Assembly (NCBI GenBank): GCA_026545765.1
Contig: CM048841.1
Span: forward strand, 93,267,352 to 93,331,351
Length of the DNA: 64,000 nt
Reading direction: 5' to 3'
Origin: Plantago major
Lineage: Eukaryota > Streptophyta > Magnoliopsida > Lamiales > Plantaginaceae
The notes below the pieces were generated by a model. The model was not told the DNA's origin and searched no databases. It saw only the letters and a program-made list of their open reading frames with translations. A program made the position numbers and the translations under genes. This document shows, piece after piece, positions 11,051-23,797 of this stretch. Positions within the stretch are counted from its first letter, which is position 1, and each line of letters begins with the position of its first letter.

Positions 11051-13805
11051 CTAAATATTTTTGCTCTTCTGAACTAGTCGATCAATAATACCATATTCAA
11101 GAGCGGTATTAGAATTGAAAAGCATACCACGATTTAGGTCCTTGTGAACCTGCATATGAACAACCAAAGCACATTTCAGTAATAAAAGAGGACAAACATG
11201 AACCCTTTCTCAGAACCTGGAAGATAAAAGTCCAGAGTCCTTTATCCATAAAAGCAAGCTCAAATATCAGGAACTATTGTTACCATTGGATAAAGGAAAG
11301 GATACTGACCGAGAGTATAGCGATATAAACGTACCTTTTTAACAGGCTGGCCAGTATTCTTCGCAAACTCCTCGAAAAGATAGTCCTTTACCCTAAGTAA
11401 TTCATCGGTCTCACGTTTTACCTGGTCAGCCTGCATAGATGTTTCACATAGTGATAAGCACATGAAAATTTTCAAGAAAGAGTAACCTCAAAAGCTATGG
11501 GAAAGAAGAGAAGTGATCTAACCCGGCCATAAGCATTCCCAGCTGGCCCCTGTATTGTGATCATAGAAGTTGGCCAAGCAGTGCGAGAGCCCTTTAAGGA
11601 GTGGAAACTATCAGTACAATACAGAGATGCAAAACTTCTTGCCATTTAGGTCAAAAGGTTTAATAATAGACTCATGATATCATCAACAAAACTTCATATG
11701 ATAGAACTGGAGACCTACAGATGCATTTCAATCTCCAGGATTTTCAAATGCATAGATGGTCTAATTTTGCCATCGTAACCGAGCAAGCAGTTAAACTTCT
11801 AAATTCCATATTATTTTTCAGGAATTTTTATATTCATTGCTACTTTGTAATACAAGTGTTACCGAAAGAGTACCTTTACACCAGCGGCAAGAATGAAACC
11901 AGCCAGATTAGTAGCTTCATAAATACAATGAGTGCCAATAGGAGTTTGCAAGCTTTTCATTGTATCATAGATTGACAGAGCTGGTGTAAGCTGCAACAAA
12001 GAGCATTAGAAATAAAAAAATGATAAATGGCAAAAGGCACAATCATACATTGCATCTCTAACAAAAAAAATATTAATCAATGCCTGTAAAAAAGAAAGAA
12101 CTCACGTCTCCTCCAGGACAATTGATAAACATATATAGCTTCCTCGAGTCATCAACAGTGTCAAGGTATAACAACGTACAAAGTAGAAAGTTGCTGGCTC
12201 TTTCAGTTATGTGTTGCCCAAGCCAAATAATACGCTCACGGTACTGCAGTTACAAGATAAACAGAACTTCAATCAGAAATGGGACAAAAAAAAACAAGAG
12301 CATACTTGGAATGGATATAGTAATACTAATAGAAATGAACTTATAATTCTGTCATCTGTGTCTCGCAGGTGACCAAATTTTAAAGATGTTAATACTAAAG
12401 TCCAGCAGATGATGAAAGTCATCTAAGTTTCTTAGTAGTTCAGAATGTTGACAACATAAAAGAACACATCACGATAAAAATCTCCACTCGAGGTTTTGCA
12501 ATTGCAATAACAAAATAAGCAGCCCATTTGATTTACAGCAGACAATAAACAGAAGGATTACTTACAAGATAATTCCATATATCCATCCATCGCCCTCTTC
12601 GAGTCACAGGGTCTCTATAAATAACATATGGTGTCCCAATCATCGCAATAACACGGCCTCGTGCTGGTTTTCTGTTATTAGGTCTGGAAGAGAAGGGGGC
12701 AATATAATCAGTGAAAACTGGTGAAATTACAAGAACGACTCAAGAACAATCATTTCAGGCAATATTCCAAAAGTAACAGAATCACTAGTGTGTCTTACTG
12801 CATAACACAAATAAATTTATTGCACTCCAGAATATAACAAGTACACATTACATTGTAAACATGAAGTGTGCAAAAATATTTTTCCATACATCCGAAAGAC
12901 AAGAAAGATAAGTTTAGTACATATGAAATGGAGCCTCCACATCGCAATCACAACTAATGGGAGTAAATATCCAGGGAAAATTCAGTAGGGGGGTTGTTTG
13001 CAATAGTTTATGCAACTTAATTTACGAAGAAGTTGGATTTTGAGTGTTTGCAACCACTGAAAAGTTGCAATAGTTTATGCAACTTAAATTAAGGTCGATA
13101 AGTTAAAGTTTTCTTGGAACTCCTTGAGCAACTTATAATTTATTTTTATCAAGAACTTGTCTGAAAACACCTTTCTTGCAAATTCTTTCAACTTTTACGC
13201 AGTTTTCGCAAACAACCACCAAAATATCTAACAATCCAATTTTGCCAACTTATACTCAATTAAGCTCTTTACAGTAAGTCGGAGCTGCAGCAAACACTCC
13301 CTAACAGTGTGCATAAGTATTCATATCAGCATAGCATACACATCTAAAGAGTACAACAACCATTTATATAACTATATTTCAGAATCGAAAACTGAATACC
13401 AGAGATGGCTGGAAATTTACCTGGCCTGGATGCTTTTGAAGACTGTATCACGGAATCCGGTGCTAATACTGGATTTTTCAATCCCCAAAGAATCTGTCAG
13501 CAAATGATTGAAGTAAAAATCATACTACTACTAATATACAAAGCAAAATCATATCTTTGAACCAAAACCAGTCAATAGAAAGAAGAATTAACAGGGATTT
13601 TGATGCAATAATACGTACTTGGACACTGAAGTCTCAATCCACCGAAAGTTTTGATGCTGCTCCTGAGAATAGAGAATGAGAAATTGAAGCTATAAGGAAA
13701 TGAATTTCAACTGTAAATAGAGATAAAAGAGTAGATTAAATCATACCTGGGAGTATATACATAGTTTGTGGAGTGAAGAGACGAAGGAGCTATCGACACA
13801 GCCAT
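11051..13805 (-). CDS. CLPR2: Plastid Clp protease non-catalytic subunit, ClpR2-like, 9 exons
   Basis: Exons (minus, 5' to 3'): 13805-13747, 13662-13619, 13493-13421, 12683-12566, 12243-12106, 11990-11874, 11591-11523, 11430-11335, 11149-11051. All joins use GT-AG and keep frame, giving 270 aa, close to ClpR2 (about 280). Residues 1-60 are Ser/Thr/Arg-rich, as in a chloroplast transit peptide. The ClpP fold follows: MIGTPYVIYRD, YRERIIWLGQ, INCPGGDLTPALSIYDTMKS, NLAGFILAAG, IQGPAG, YLFEEFAKNTGQP, ALEYGIIDRLV. The catalytic Ser position is Asn (about residue 172) and the His position is Gln (about 197), so it is a ClpR-type structural subunit of the plastid Clp core that matures and degrades stromal proteins. 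The GTP/YR start, WMDIW motif and NTGQP fit ClpR2 better than ClpR1, R3 or R4. The sequence is rather diverged, so a paralogue remains possible. Confidence 0.8.
12988..13220. mobile_element. MITE-like element in intron 3 of the ClpR2-like gene
   Basis: The ends are inverted repeats: GGGGGTTGTTTGC at the left and GCAAACAACCACC at the right. Inside, GCAATAGTTTATGCAACTTAA occurs twice (about 13000 and 13067). At 233 bp with GGG..TGTTTG termini it resembles hAT- or Harbinger-type MITEs. The target duplication was not clear. Confidence 0.55.
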
Positions 13806-15008
13806 TGATTGATGGAGAGAAAGGGAAGAAGAAGAAGAAGAATACGGTAGCTTTGGGATTTGGGGCTTTCTCCAGATTATATCATTACAGAGAGCAACCC
13901 GGGTTAGAAGTTAGAACACGAACCCGGATACATTTTGGCGGGTTGGCCCATGTAACTTGAAGAAGATTTTTCTTTCTTTTTCTTTTTTCATTTCGTCGAA
14001 GATATTATAGAATACGTTATTTCGTCCGAAATTTAAATTTTCATTTTAATATTGGATATTAACAAAATGCATCTTTCTTTTCGGGAGTCTATATATAAGA
14101 ACTTCAAAACCAAGCATGCTTGCTTTGAAGTAATTTTAGTACGGATGATCACCTGGAAGTTCATACGGTGTGCACACGAGTAAGGATAAATTATAGGGAA
14201 TGACTTGTGTTGGGACTTTGTATGGTGGGGTAGCTTATCACCCGTAATCATCCCATGAGTAATTGTGTCGACTCAAAGAGTTAGGTGTCGGTCGATTGGT
14301 TGTCGGATCATTACAGTTTGAGTGCAAATTATTTCAGACTTTAATATATTTTGATTTTCGAGTTTTTGCGTGTATTAGCAATGTTTTTAAGATTAATATG
14401 ATTTTATGCAAAATACCGGGAAACGGGAACGCATTTTTACGTGACATTGCCACTTTTTTATCATCACCATGGCCAAAAAAAAAAAAAAAAAAAAAAAACC
14501 TAGGGACGCTACATAGCCACCATGGTAGGTATTCCTCGGATTCTTTATCCCTATGCACAATACCAACACTCCCGATGTTCATTGTCAGCCCCACCGGAGT
14601 TCCTCTTCTACAATGAGGGCAATATCAGGGTCTAAGAGACCAGACTCCACATCTTATCCAAACAGACGGGGTGACCTTTGTAGCCTTTCCATGGCAAGGT
14701 ATTCCTTGGATTTTCCAACCCCGGATACCAACCCTCAATGTTCATAGTCGGCCCCAACTGTGGGGACCACTGCTTGATACCAGGGTCTAAGAGCCCGGAA
14801 TCTTCATCTTCTCCAAAAGGGGTGTGCATCAGATTATTCTAGCAAGGAATATACACCCTTAAATGCATCATATATTCAGAAGACACTGGGACACCTGTTT
14901 TCAGTCATATTTAATAGCAATACAAATAACTCCAAATAAGTCACAAGAGAAGATCGAAATGATATAGTGCATTGTTACAAGTGGCTGCTTCCTCCAGATT
15001 AAACATGT
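13806..15008. other. intergenic with a tandem duplication and an A-run
   Basis: This is the spacer between the ClpR2-like 5' end and the TFB5 3' end, both on the minus strand. A run of about 23 A lies at 14476-14498. Just after it is a ~170-bp unit in two diverged copies (14521-14690 and 14690-14826). The copies share CCATGGYARGTATTCCTYGGA, ATACCAACMCYC..ATGTTCATNGTC and CAGGGTCTAAGAGMCC. It is not recognised as any protein family. Confidence 0.5.
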
Positions 15009-15381
15009 TTAAGCAGGCTTCTCGTATGTATTCTGCTCTCGGAATGTCTGAATGGCACTTTTAATCATACCAGCCACATCAGAACGGACGAAAAGGCTAG
15101 TTTCATCCAGCTCATGTATTATGAACTTCTGAGATTGAGGTAGGGATTTATTCATGTTCTTGATGAATTCTGCCATGGGAATGTCACTGCAAAAAGAAAG
15201 TATCACATTAAACTGCAAGCAAACATAGAATGCATGAGTTCTGAATACTAGTTCATTATCTTAGGCCAGCAAAGTGTTATAAAAGGCAAGTCGAAGCAGA
15301 AAAGTGATTATTATGGTATGGCCAGCGAGAAAAATTAGCATTGTACCATGAGATGTACAATCCTTTAGTGGCGTTCACCAT
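15009..15381 (-). CDS. TFB5: TFIIH subunit TFB5 (GTF2H5/TTDA homologue), 2 coding exons
   Basis: The small TTDA/TFB5 subunit stabilises the TFIIH complex in nucleotide excision repair and transcription initiation. It acts in the nucleus by binding the p52/TFB2 subunit. Coding exon 1 ends with a GT donor near 15347 and encodes MVNATKGLYIS plus two bases. Exon 2 (15186-15009) begins after TTTTTGCAG and encodes DIPMAEFIKNMN, QSQKFIIHELD, SLFVR and a tail FREQNTYEKPA. The 70-aa protein matches the very conserved family length (about 71) and order. The start is set by the conserved MVNA(T/I)KG motif. A 5' untranslated exon probably lies at about 16681-16790. A GTAATC donor there follows TCACTTGAAG, making a 5' UTR intron of about 1.3 kb (15382-16680) with no other gene in it. 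The exon 1 edge may be off by one base. Confidence 0.9.
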
Positions 15382-16799
15382 ACCGGCTGCAAAACAGAAT
15401 TAAAAGTTTCAGCTTGCATTTCAATACTGATAATAGTTTTCACAATACCGCATGATATAATTGACTTTACAAAAGCATTCAACAGATGAAGAACAATAAT
15501 CACAATGTATGAAAAACTACAATTTCCTGTATCTTTTCACTGTAAGTAGGAACAGGTAAAGAACAAGTTCAGGAACAGCAAATATCGGTCTTCCCGTATG
15601 TATCATGGCACATCTGTTCCCAGACATGGAAGAATCATGCATAGTTTCGCTCAAGCAAGACTGCATGTCATCCCCTGGATCTTTATATCTTAGTAGTTCA
15701 TATTGCACCATGAGCACCATATACAGGAGAAAGATGTGTCATCCTAGTCAGATTCATCATTTGAAGTTGTGCAAAGCAAGAGGCAAACGTGATCACTTTC
15801 CTAGTGAATCAAAATCTTGCTCTAATAAGCTAGTTTCTCTATACTCTTACTCTCCAACTATTTGACTCCCGTTCAAGACTTCTACATTTTCACGACAAGG
15901 CGAAATCACTGAGCATTAGTGAAAGGAACCCATTCAGCCAATGCACTAACTTGTTCAAAAACCAATATCAAAAGAATCTCCAATCCAGGCTTATCAAGCT
16001 AGCTGCACAAATGGAATCTTCAATAACAACTTCGAGTCCAAGTGTCATCGACTCACCTATAATGAAGCGCTCTTGGTCAAGAGTACAGTTCATTCGGCAG
16101 GAAATAGAGGAAACAACTAGCAATTGTCCAAATACACTCACTGCACACTAAATCAATCGAAAAATGTGAATAATACACACGGGTACATATGACTCAGGTT
16201 ACTATATTACAAAGACAATCCCCGTACATTGTAAAACTGCAACTACTTCTGAACAGGTATAGATCAAACCGAATTCGCAGGTTAACGAGAGGGCGTGAAG
16301 GCAACTAATCTGGAAGTTATATCACCAAACATCCTTACTCTACATAGGCATTGTTTAGCACTTTAGCTGGTAGATGATCAGGTACCTTATCAAATCAACA
16401 TGCTCATTTCGATCAAATGGTGAAATAAGCTGATCGAGCTAATAAGCTACCGCTAAACTAAACATAGTCAAAAATGATACAACAACAATCAATCGCACAA
16501 ATTTACCACCTCAAACACCAAAAGGAACAAGAACACAACTTATACTAGAAAATTATTAAAGAACAAAAGAGCATATAACCTAACGAAGTTGAGGAGAAAT
16601 TTGATATTTAAAACAACCATAGCTAAATTAAGATTTATAAAAAACTGAAAACCCAAAGAGATTTAGATTACCTTCAAGTGAGATTGGAGAATATGGAGTC
16701 GGATTATCGGAGAAGACGAGAAGACGGAACAAAACCAAAGCAAAGCTTGAGAATTTGCTGAGAATCTGGACTGGAAGGTTTCTTTTAGTCTAACCAGAG

Positions 16800-17690
16800 A
16801 CGATCTTGCTCAAACGAGCAAGGCGACGCTCCTAAACGCCGTAACTCGGTCAAGTTCGAAATACTACTTCCATTCCTGGATCGGTTCTTTTTAATAATAT
16901 TTGGGCCTCAAACAATTGGGCTTGGTTTTGGCCCGGGAAGCAAGCAAATGCTGGATACTTGTGGCCTAATTTGTTAAAATTGGAGATGAATTCGAGCTGA
17001 TTTATGTTGGTTTAGCTTGAATTTTCATCGTTTATAAAAAATTACGTATCAGTTCGATATGGTATCAAGAGTGGCGGCGGAGAACCGTACATCAACTATC
17101 TTATCAGTTGATTTTGTCAAATTTAGCTAAAAAAGGGTCATTGCGGCTTTAGTTTTGATGATACACATCATTTGTGCATGTCGCAAACTCACTATGACAT
17201 GAGAGTGACAACTTCCTAGTTCGAGATGACACTTGGAGCAACCAATAAATGTTTGACATTTCTAAATGCACACATGAAAAGTGTTTTGCACAATGGGGTC
17301 GGAGCGTTTTGCGCAGCTAAGACTGTTCTCCAGTGATATACTGGGTCCATAAACCAAACCCAAGACACGTGATGCAAACATGGAGTACACACAGCACTTT
17401 AGCCACTGATAACTAAGAACAGTCACAAATCAAACTCCAATGTTGAAGAGTTCCGAAAAATTGAAGTTGTAAACAATAAAAAGCTCAGATTCGAGTTTGA
17501 ATTGCACCTCTAACAGACAACAAGGTAAAAGAAAATGTAAGCCTGACCTAATGCACTCCTTAAGCTACTGCACAAACTCAGAGTGCAAATTCCTCGCATG
17601 CAACCGGTTTATGCCAAACAAGAAATGGTGAGATTCTTCTAACAAGAGACCAATCCGTGGTCAGTAAGAAATGTGTCTCATGCAAACCGA
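16800..17690. other. intergenic, nothing recognised
   Basis: This is spacer between the TFB5 promoter side and the AHL1 3' end. No coding or RNA gene is seen. The TFB5 promoter must lie here, but no clear TATA box was found. Confidence 0.45.
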
Positions 17691-20600
17691 CTACGATGGT
17701 AAAGTTACATTAATGTCAGTAGGCTTATTATTGTATCTTGTGTCCTGGGGCATTGAAGACCAGCTATCCCCATGGAAGGACGACATATGATGATATGCAT
17801 CGTCCGCTGGTGCACTAGACACGGGCACTATAGACATCTCGATCTTTTGCTTCTTTGGCTTTGGTTCTTGCTGGTTACCACTAGCCAGGAAGCTTCCTAC
17901 AACAATCTGGTTTGCACCAAAGAACTTGCTCGTGTTAGGAACCAGTCAAAGCCAACAGCATAGCATATTGAAAATGAATACAAAATTATTGCAACAAAAA
18001 GAGTACACCAGATATGTAGAGAAGTTCTTAAACGAAGCATTGTATAACGTTTGTGGCTATGTAAAAGTAAAAAAGTTCGTAGGAAATAAGTTTAAAGTGG
18101 GGGAGAATTAAATGCGAATAGTATTTTTGAAATAGCGCAAGTGGTAGATAATGAGAATGTATGCACAAAATTGTGAAAACTATGTCAAAGTTGAGTTTTG
18201 CGACTTTGGGCACTTGATGCGATGCAAGCGCCCAAAAAGTAACTTAGAAATAGATATAAGTTCACTAGAAGATATTGGTCTCCAAACATTTTATTTCTCC
18301 GTGCTAGTACAGTAGTAAGGGAAATGTAATTACCTGCACAGGGCCTGCAGCCACCAACAAGCCAGCAACTCCACCCCCTACAACACGCCCATCGGGACTA
18401 GCCAAAGAAACACTCATACCGCCTGTACGATTTCTCATTCCTCCACTTTCAGAGGGCATAAATGATCCACTCAGTGAGAGAATCTCAAACCGACCCTGGT
18501 GATACAATAAACAAATCATCAATGACACATCAGATAACATCTGTCATTGTCAGCGCCATATAAATATCAGTTTGCGACAAACAGTTTTAAACTACAAAAG
18601 ATTAAGAACACACATACATGTCAAGAATACATGTCGTTGCAACATGTGTTAATTATAAAGAAAACTCTAAGGAGATGCACTGGCAATTGTAGAAACTTCA
18701 GGTTTCAGACTTCTCAACAGAATATATGCGTAACATAGTCGCAAAGAATTATTGACTCCTTGAAACTTTATGCCAATTTAGACAATAGAAAGGGGGCAAA
18801 CAAAAGCCGAAGCTACTGCAGAACAGCAAATAAACTATATAGGCAAGTGAATTCGAATGCTCGATCGTTCTCAAGTGTAAAAGCAAGCACATTTGAGGAT
18901 ATATTGTCCACCGTCATAGTAAACCAATAGGAACATCAAAGTGAACTTAAAAGATCATTCAATAACAAAAATAGACATATCGTTCAGTTAAATAAGCAGA
19001 AATTTGTACAAATTCCAAATTAGCATGGGAACGTAAAAACAGTCAACGTGGGTGAAGTAGGAAAGAGATATCACTGCATACACTTATATGAACAATATTT
19101 GATTTAAATGAACTTAGATTGCAGTACCTCATACGTCAAGGTACCACCAGAAGAATCAGGTTGGCGAAGTGTGACGCTTGAAATAACACCAGTAGCCGAG
19201 AGAACGCATATTGCCCGAGGTCCTTGTTGAGAGAAAGATATAACCTTCATGGTAATATCCTGCATTCACCAGAAGTAGACAAAATTAGGCCCCATTTTTG
19301 CCTTGATTCTCAAGTAATGTCCACAATAGAACTTCCCCATGGAAGTTAATTTTGTATTTCCTTCTTTATGTTTTATTTATTATGCTTGCTTGCTTATTTA
19401 TTTATTTTGTATTTTTCAGAGTTTAAAATTAGTTATCATTTCATCACTGTAAAAACAACATCTATATTAACCCAGTTAGAAAGAAGCATCCAAGATAATT
19501 GAACTATGCGGGTTCCCGGGCCAAGAGCTTTGCAGCTGAGATTTTCAGGAGTAAGCACAAAAGTTGACAATAATATAATGCCACAAAGATTCAACCATAG
19601 ATCAATAAATCTTCAGTGTAATAGCCGATAGGCTTTAACTGCAGAAGGAAGCAAGGAGTGCTAAATAAATGCTTAAGAATACGTCTCAGCAAGCCTAGGC
19701 TTTAATTTGGAATGCATCAGCAAGAGAAGGTCACATAGTATCAATTCAGTTAAAAAGAAGTATCCAAATATATGTAGAGATCGGTTCCCAGACCAAGAGG
19801 CTTTGCGGCTGAGGCTTTCCATAGGGACAAAGCAAAAAATTGAGAAAATTCAATTCGACAAAGACTACATAATTTACCAGTGGAATCTTTGATTAGCTTA
19901 AACTGGAAAATAAAACACCGAATGGCAAATAAATGCTTATGGATATATGTCAGTGTGTTAGCTTGGTCTGCGGAACATTGTGGAGAAGAAAGATCAATAT
20001 TAATCACGTTGAAAAGAAGAATTCAAACTATTTGGATGCGGACCAAGAAGCTTTTCCATTAGGATAAAGCACAAAAGTTGAGGAAAATTCAACGCAGGAA
20101 AGATTCAACCATACGGTAGAATCTTGATCACATAATCATCTTAAACTGGAAAAAGAACAGGAATACTAAATAAATGCTTATGCATATTCTCCACGTGAAT
20201 TAGCTAGATTTGGGGTACATCAGCAAGAATCAACTTGATTTGGATTACCCAAGGATAGAACAGAAATGATACCATAAGTAGAACTGAGAGCTCCAGATAG
20301 TTTCATACCTCTCCAGCATTGACATGTATGAAGTGCGGTGTAAAATTAGCACCGACAGAGCTTGAAACAAAATCACCTACAAATTAAAGATAACAATGAC
20401 GTCAGCTGCGAAAGCTCTTGAATGCACGACAGAGGAGAACATATATGGTTAAAGTGAAATCAAGCACACGTATATTTATAGCTCTGCCAATTTAGCCATC
20501 ATAAAAAACTCAAGAGAATTCATCCCAACTTCTCTGAATAAGCAGCATGGGAAGGCAATGATGACGAAGTAAAAGAAACACAAAGTATATAGCTTGAATG

Positions 20601-21767
20601 TCGGGCATTCACTTTAGATAATTGATTATCAGCTAGAGGTAAATATGGCATGCTCTCATCTAGGTAACGAACATCAACTTGAGATAAAAGTTATCAGCAC
20701 CATGCAGTAGGCCAACTAAGTACTTTCTGTTTCACAAGACAAATTGAATACTATTATCTTCTGAGATGGTTTTTGGGGGAAATCGAAACTGCAAATGCAT
20801 CAATTTCTAAGTCATAATCTGTTTTGGGACGAACTATACAAGAAACACCCAACATTTTCAGTTGCTCAAAGATCAAGAATAATTTCATCCACATCTACAA
20901 ATAAGATTCGAAAATTCAAATCCGATGCAGTTCGGCAAGACAAGAATAGTAACTGGTGGCATTTACCCTAAAACCATAACTTAACTGCCATTAAACCGGT
21001 TCCAATAGGGTAACTACTAACTAACTCCCCCAGCCACATCTTTCTCCCACAAACTGAAAATGATGCTGCATAACAATCACAATTCTAAGATTCCACTTGC
21101 ATCAAAACACATATATACTAGTATCAATCTGCATCAAAGCCTTAGCTGGCAGCATCTATCCCCTAGGTCCCACTTCTTCACCCCCAACATTCATCACCAT
21201 CATCATGTGTCTATATATCCACCACAAACACAATGAACATGAATAATCAACACATGCATATGCTCTACAAACTATTAAAACACACAATACATCAAGAACT
21301 AGTAGTAAAACACAATCTTTAGTCCATTCATTACCCATATGACTCTCAGTCAACTCCACTCTATGAGGCTGCAGCTTTGTCGTTGCCGAGGCGACCGACC
21401 GGACTTTACTCCTCGGCTTCTCCACACCGGCCGAAAAGTCGATAACCGGAGGCGTCGGAGCGGCGGAGGAGATCGGTTTAGGCGAGATCACACCAGGTGG
21501 TGCTCCATCCGGGCCATACTTCCTAGGCCTGCCCCTCTTCTTCTTCATAGTGGTGGCGCCACCAACCAAGGCGGGGATAGACGGCGGCGGAGCGGCGGAG
21601 CGCGGTGGTGGAGCTGATCCAGTGACCTGAGGAGGTGATGAAGTGGTCCTGGGCGCCACGTGGTAGTCTGAAGGAGCATCTGATCCCACTACTGTCACTC
21701 CAGTAGGAGTAGTAGTACTAGTACTCAAATGATGATTCATGTTGATGTTATTATTATTACCCTCCAT
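17691..21767 (-). CDS. AHL1: AT-hook motif nuclear-localized protein, AHL1 type, 5 exons
   Basis: Exons (minus): 21767-21335, 20376-20309, 19259-19128, 18495-18334, 17906-17691. GT-AG joins keep frame, giving 336 aa. The N-terminus has the AHL1-specific block GVTVVGSDAPSDYHV (about residues 23-37) and a Pro/Ser-rich stretch. One type II AT-hook KKKRGRPRKYGPDG (about 75-88) follows, then KPISSA and VIDFSAG..RSKVR. The PPC/DUF296 domain spans about residues 153-275: ANFTPHFIHVNAGEDITMKV, FSQQGPRAICVLSATG, LRQPDSSGGTLTYEGRFEIL, GGMSVSLASPDGRVVGGGVA. The tail carries a basic KPKKQK and ends in PTDINVTLPS. One AT-hook plus an intron-containing gene places it in the type III (clade B) AHLs. AHL1 binds AT-rich DNA at matrix-attachment regions in the nucleus through the AT-hook. 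The PPC domain multimerises and recruits partners. Length and order agree with Arabidopsis AHL1. It looks intact. Confidence 0.92.
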
Positions 21768-22930
21768 TTTTAACTTTCTGCTTCAAGCTTGAAACTTTTA
21801 ACCAAGAAGAGGAAAGGGATAACAGGGTTAATTTGTTTCTACCATCTACTGCAGAAACCCAGAAAACCCAGTTGCAGATTTTCAAAAAGATTCAAGCTTT
21901 GCTAGTTTATGCAGCTAGATAATCTACCCAGAGATCAAGCTGGAAGAGACACGGATTCTACAGTAAAAAAGTTTATATTTTGATTTCAGAAATGGGGAAA
22001 TAGGAGATTTTCTGAGGTAAAAATTGGATTTTTAGGAGGAAAAATACTGAATTTTGGGGTTTGGTGAGAGGTGAGAAAATGAGGAAAAATCAGAGAGGGT
22101 TTTTAGGAGTTAAAGACAATATATGTCCCCTAACTTTTCTGATAATGTCTGAATTTGGATGTTTAAAGAAATGGTAATTAGATAATCATATTTAATATTA
22201 TGGTCATCGATTGTTAAATTAGTACAAGCAATTATATATTTTGGTTCATAAAATGGTTTGGAATCCGGTAGAGAAAGAAAATTAAATTTTAAAAAATTAG
22301 TAATTGGTTGGGAAAAGTGAAATTAGGTTGCCAAGGCATGAAGACAGCCATCACACTCCTTTTTTTAAAGGGGAAAATGAATAATTATTCATAGTCATTA
22401 AATTATGTACATTGCATTACATCTGTCTGCATTAATTAATTAATGGAGGCAAAAAGGGATGTGAATAGAAGAAAAGATGGACACGGATAAATTATTACTC
22501 TATGCAGATTTAGGAAATTATACTTTAAAAACCTTTCTCCTTTAGTTTCTTTGATATTTGTATATAAAAAATAAAAAATAAAAAATAAAAAGTGAAATTT
22601 GGCCTTGATCTTTAATGTAGAAGAGTACAAGAAACGCTCTTTTGTATCTATCACTACTCATTTGCAATGGACTATATTGAGTAGGGAGAAAAGGATGTGA
22701 TGCAAATGAATTGTGTAAGGTGGCTCATTGGAATTGCATGCTTTTTTTTCCAAATGGATGCGAATTGACATAAAAAGTACCGGTGTGACAACTTTTAGAC
22801 GGGTAGGAGTTGTTCACGTATGACACATACGGTATATATAAATATTATTTTAATACAAATCCTATTTACCAGTAATAGTATTATTTTGGGTTCGAGTTGG
22901 ATAAGAGTAGGATTCGAGTTTAAGGAAAGA
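21768..22930. other. AHL1 upstream region
   Basis: This region holds the promoter and 5' leader of the AHL1 orthologue (minus strand). The stretch just above the ATG, to about 22.1 kb, is rich in GA/TTTT and probably transcribed. Beyond that is AT-rich spacer with an ATAAAAA microsatellite-like run (about 22560-22590). No other gene is seen. Confidence 0.45.
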
Positions 22931-23488
22931 AAAAAAACATAGGTTGGAATTCGTTCTAATATAACTAAGGCCAAACATTTTATGACTTTATCAATTATTA
23001 GTCAATGTATCAGGTCGACGTGGGTTCTTTTTTCGAGTTTTAACCAGTTAATTTTTGGGTTATTGGGTCATAGAGAATTCAATTTGAATGTTAGTTTTTA
23101 GCTTCTTCTTATTTTGTCATTTATTATTATGTGCGGCGTGGTATCTTTTCTTTTGAATTCAATTACTCTTTCATCAAACATATATAACTGATTGTGCTAT
23201 GGGTCGCTCGCATAAGCTACATGTCGGGTCATGTAAACTCCAACATAACCAGTTTTAAAACTTTTGTTAAGTGTAGATTTGGTTTTAAAGAACTTTATAT
23301 GAATACTTTAGTGCAATGTGGGCAATAATAAACAACAAGTGTGTTCTAGTTAACATAATATCGTCCAACAGGATAATGAACATCAATTCGAAAAAACTAG
23401 TTTTATTCATGGGCTCAATATTAGAGCCAGACTTCGAAATAGTTCACGACTGTTGAGAATTTGAGATATCACGTACATACTTATTTCC

Positions 23489-23797
23489 CTAGCAATTATA
23501 TTGACATTCACACACATGATGGTGTTCCACACCCTTGCAATATGCACCTATGCACCTTCGAAACGTTTATTACATAGATTTATGCATGCCACATTTCCCC
23601 TAACACCACATTTGTGATCTTCTATATCAGCAATACAAATTTTGGCTTGCCCACCTGCATTTGTGAGAATTAGCATTTAGTACTGGTTAATTTTGTAAAA
23701 ATGGTTTAACAAAATATATGTACGAAACATAAGCCTTACATGATGCAAGAGAAACAATGATGACCACCCAAAGAATTGATTTGAGTAGCTTGTCCAT
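23489..23797 (-). pseudogene. defensin-like/cysteine-rich peptide pseudogene
   Basis: Exon 1 (23797-23740) is intact and encodes the signal peptide MDKLLKSILWVVIIVSLAS with a GTAAGG donor. Exon 2 (from 23654) starts GQAKICIADIEDHKCGVRGN and keeps four of the cysteines of its neighbour at 25.1 kb. A 7-nt deletion relative to that neighbour (near 23550) shifts the frame and creates a stop at 23548-23550. The region of cysteines 5-8 is therefore lost from translation, although the DNA for it remains to 23489. It is a dead copy of the 25.1-kb gene. Confidence 0.8.

Noticed and set aside
21339..21617. Arg-rich plus-strand open stretch
   Set aside because: It is antisense to AHL1 exon 1.
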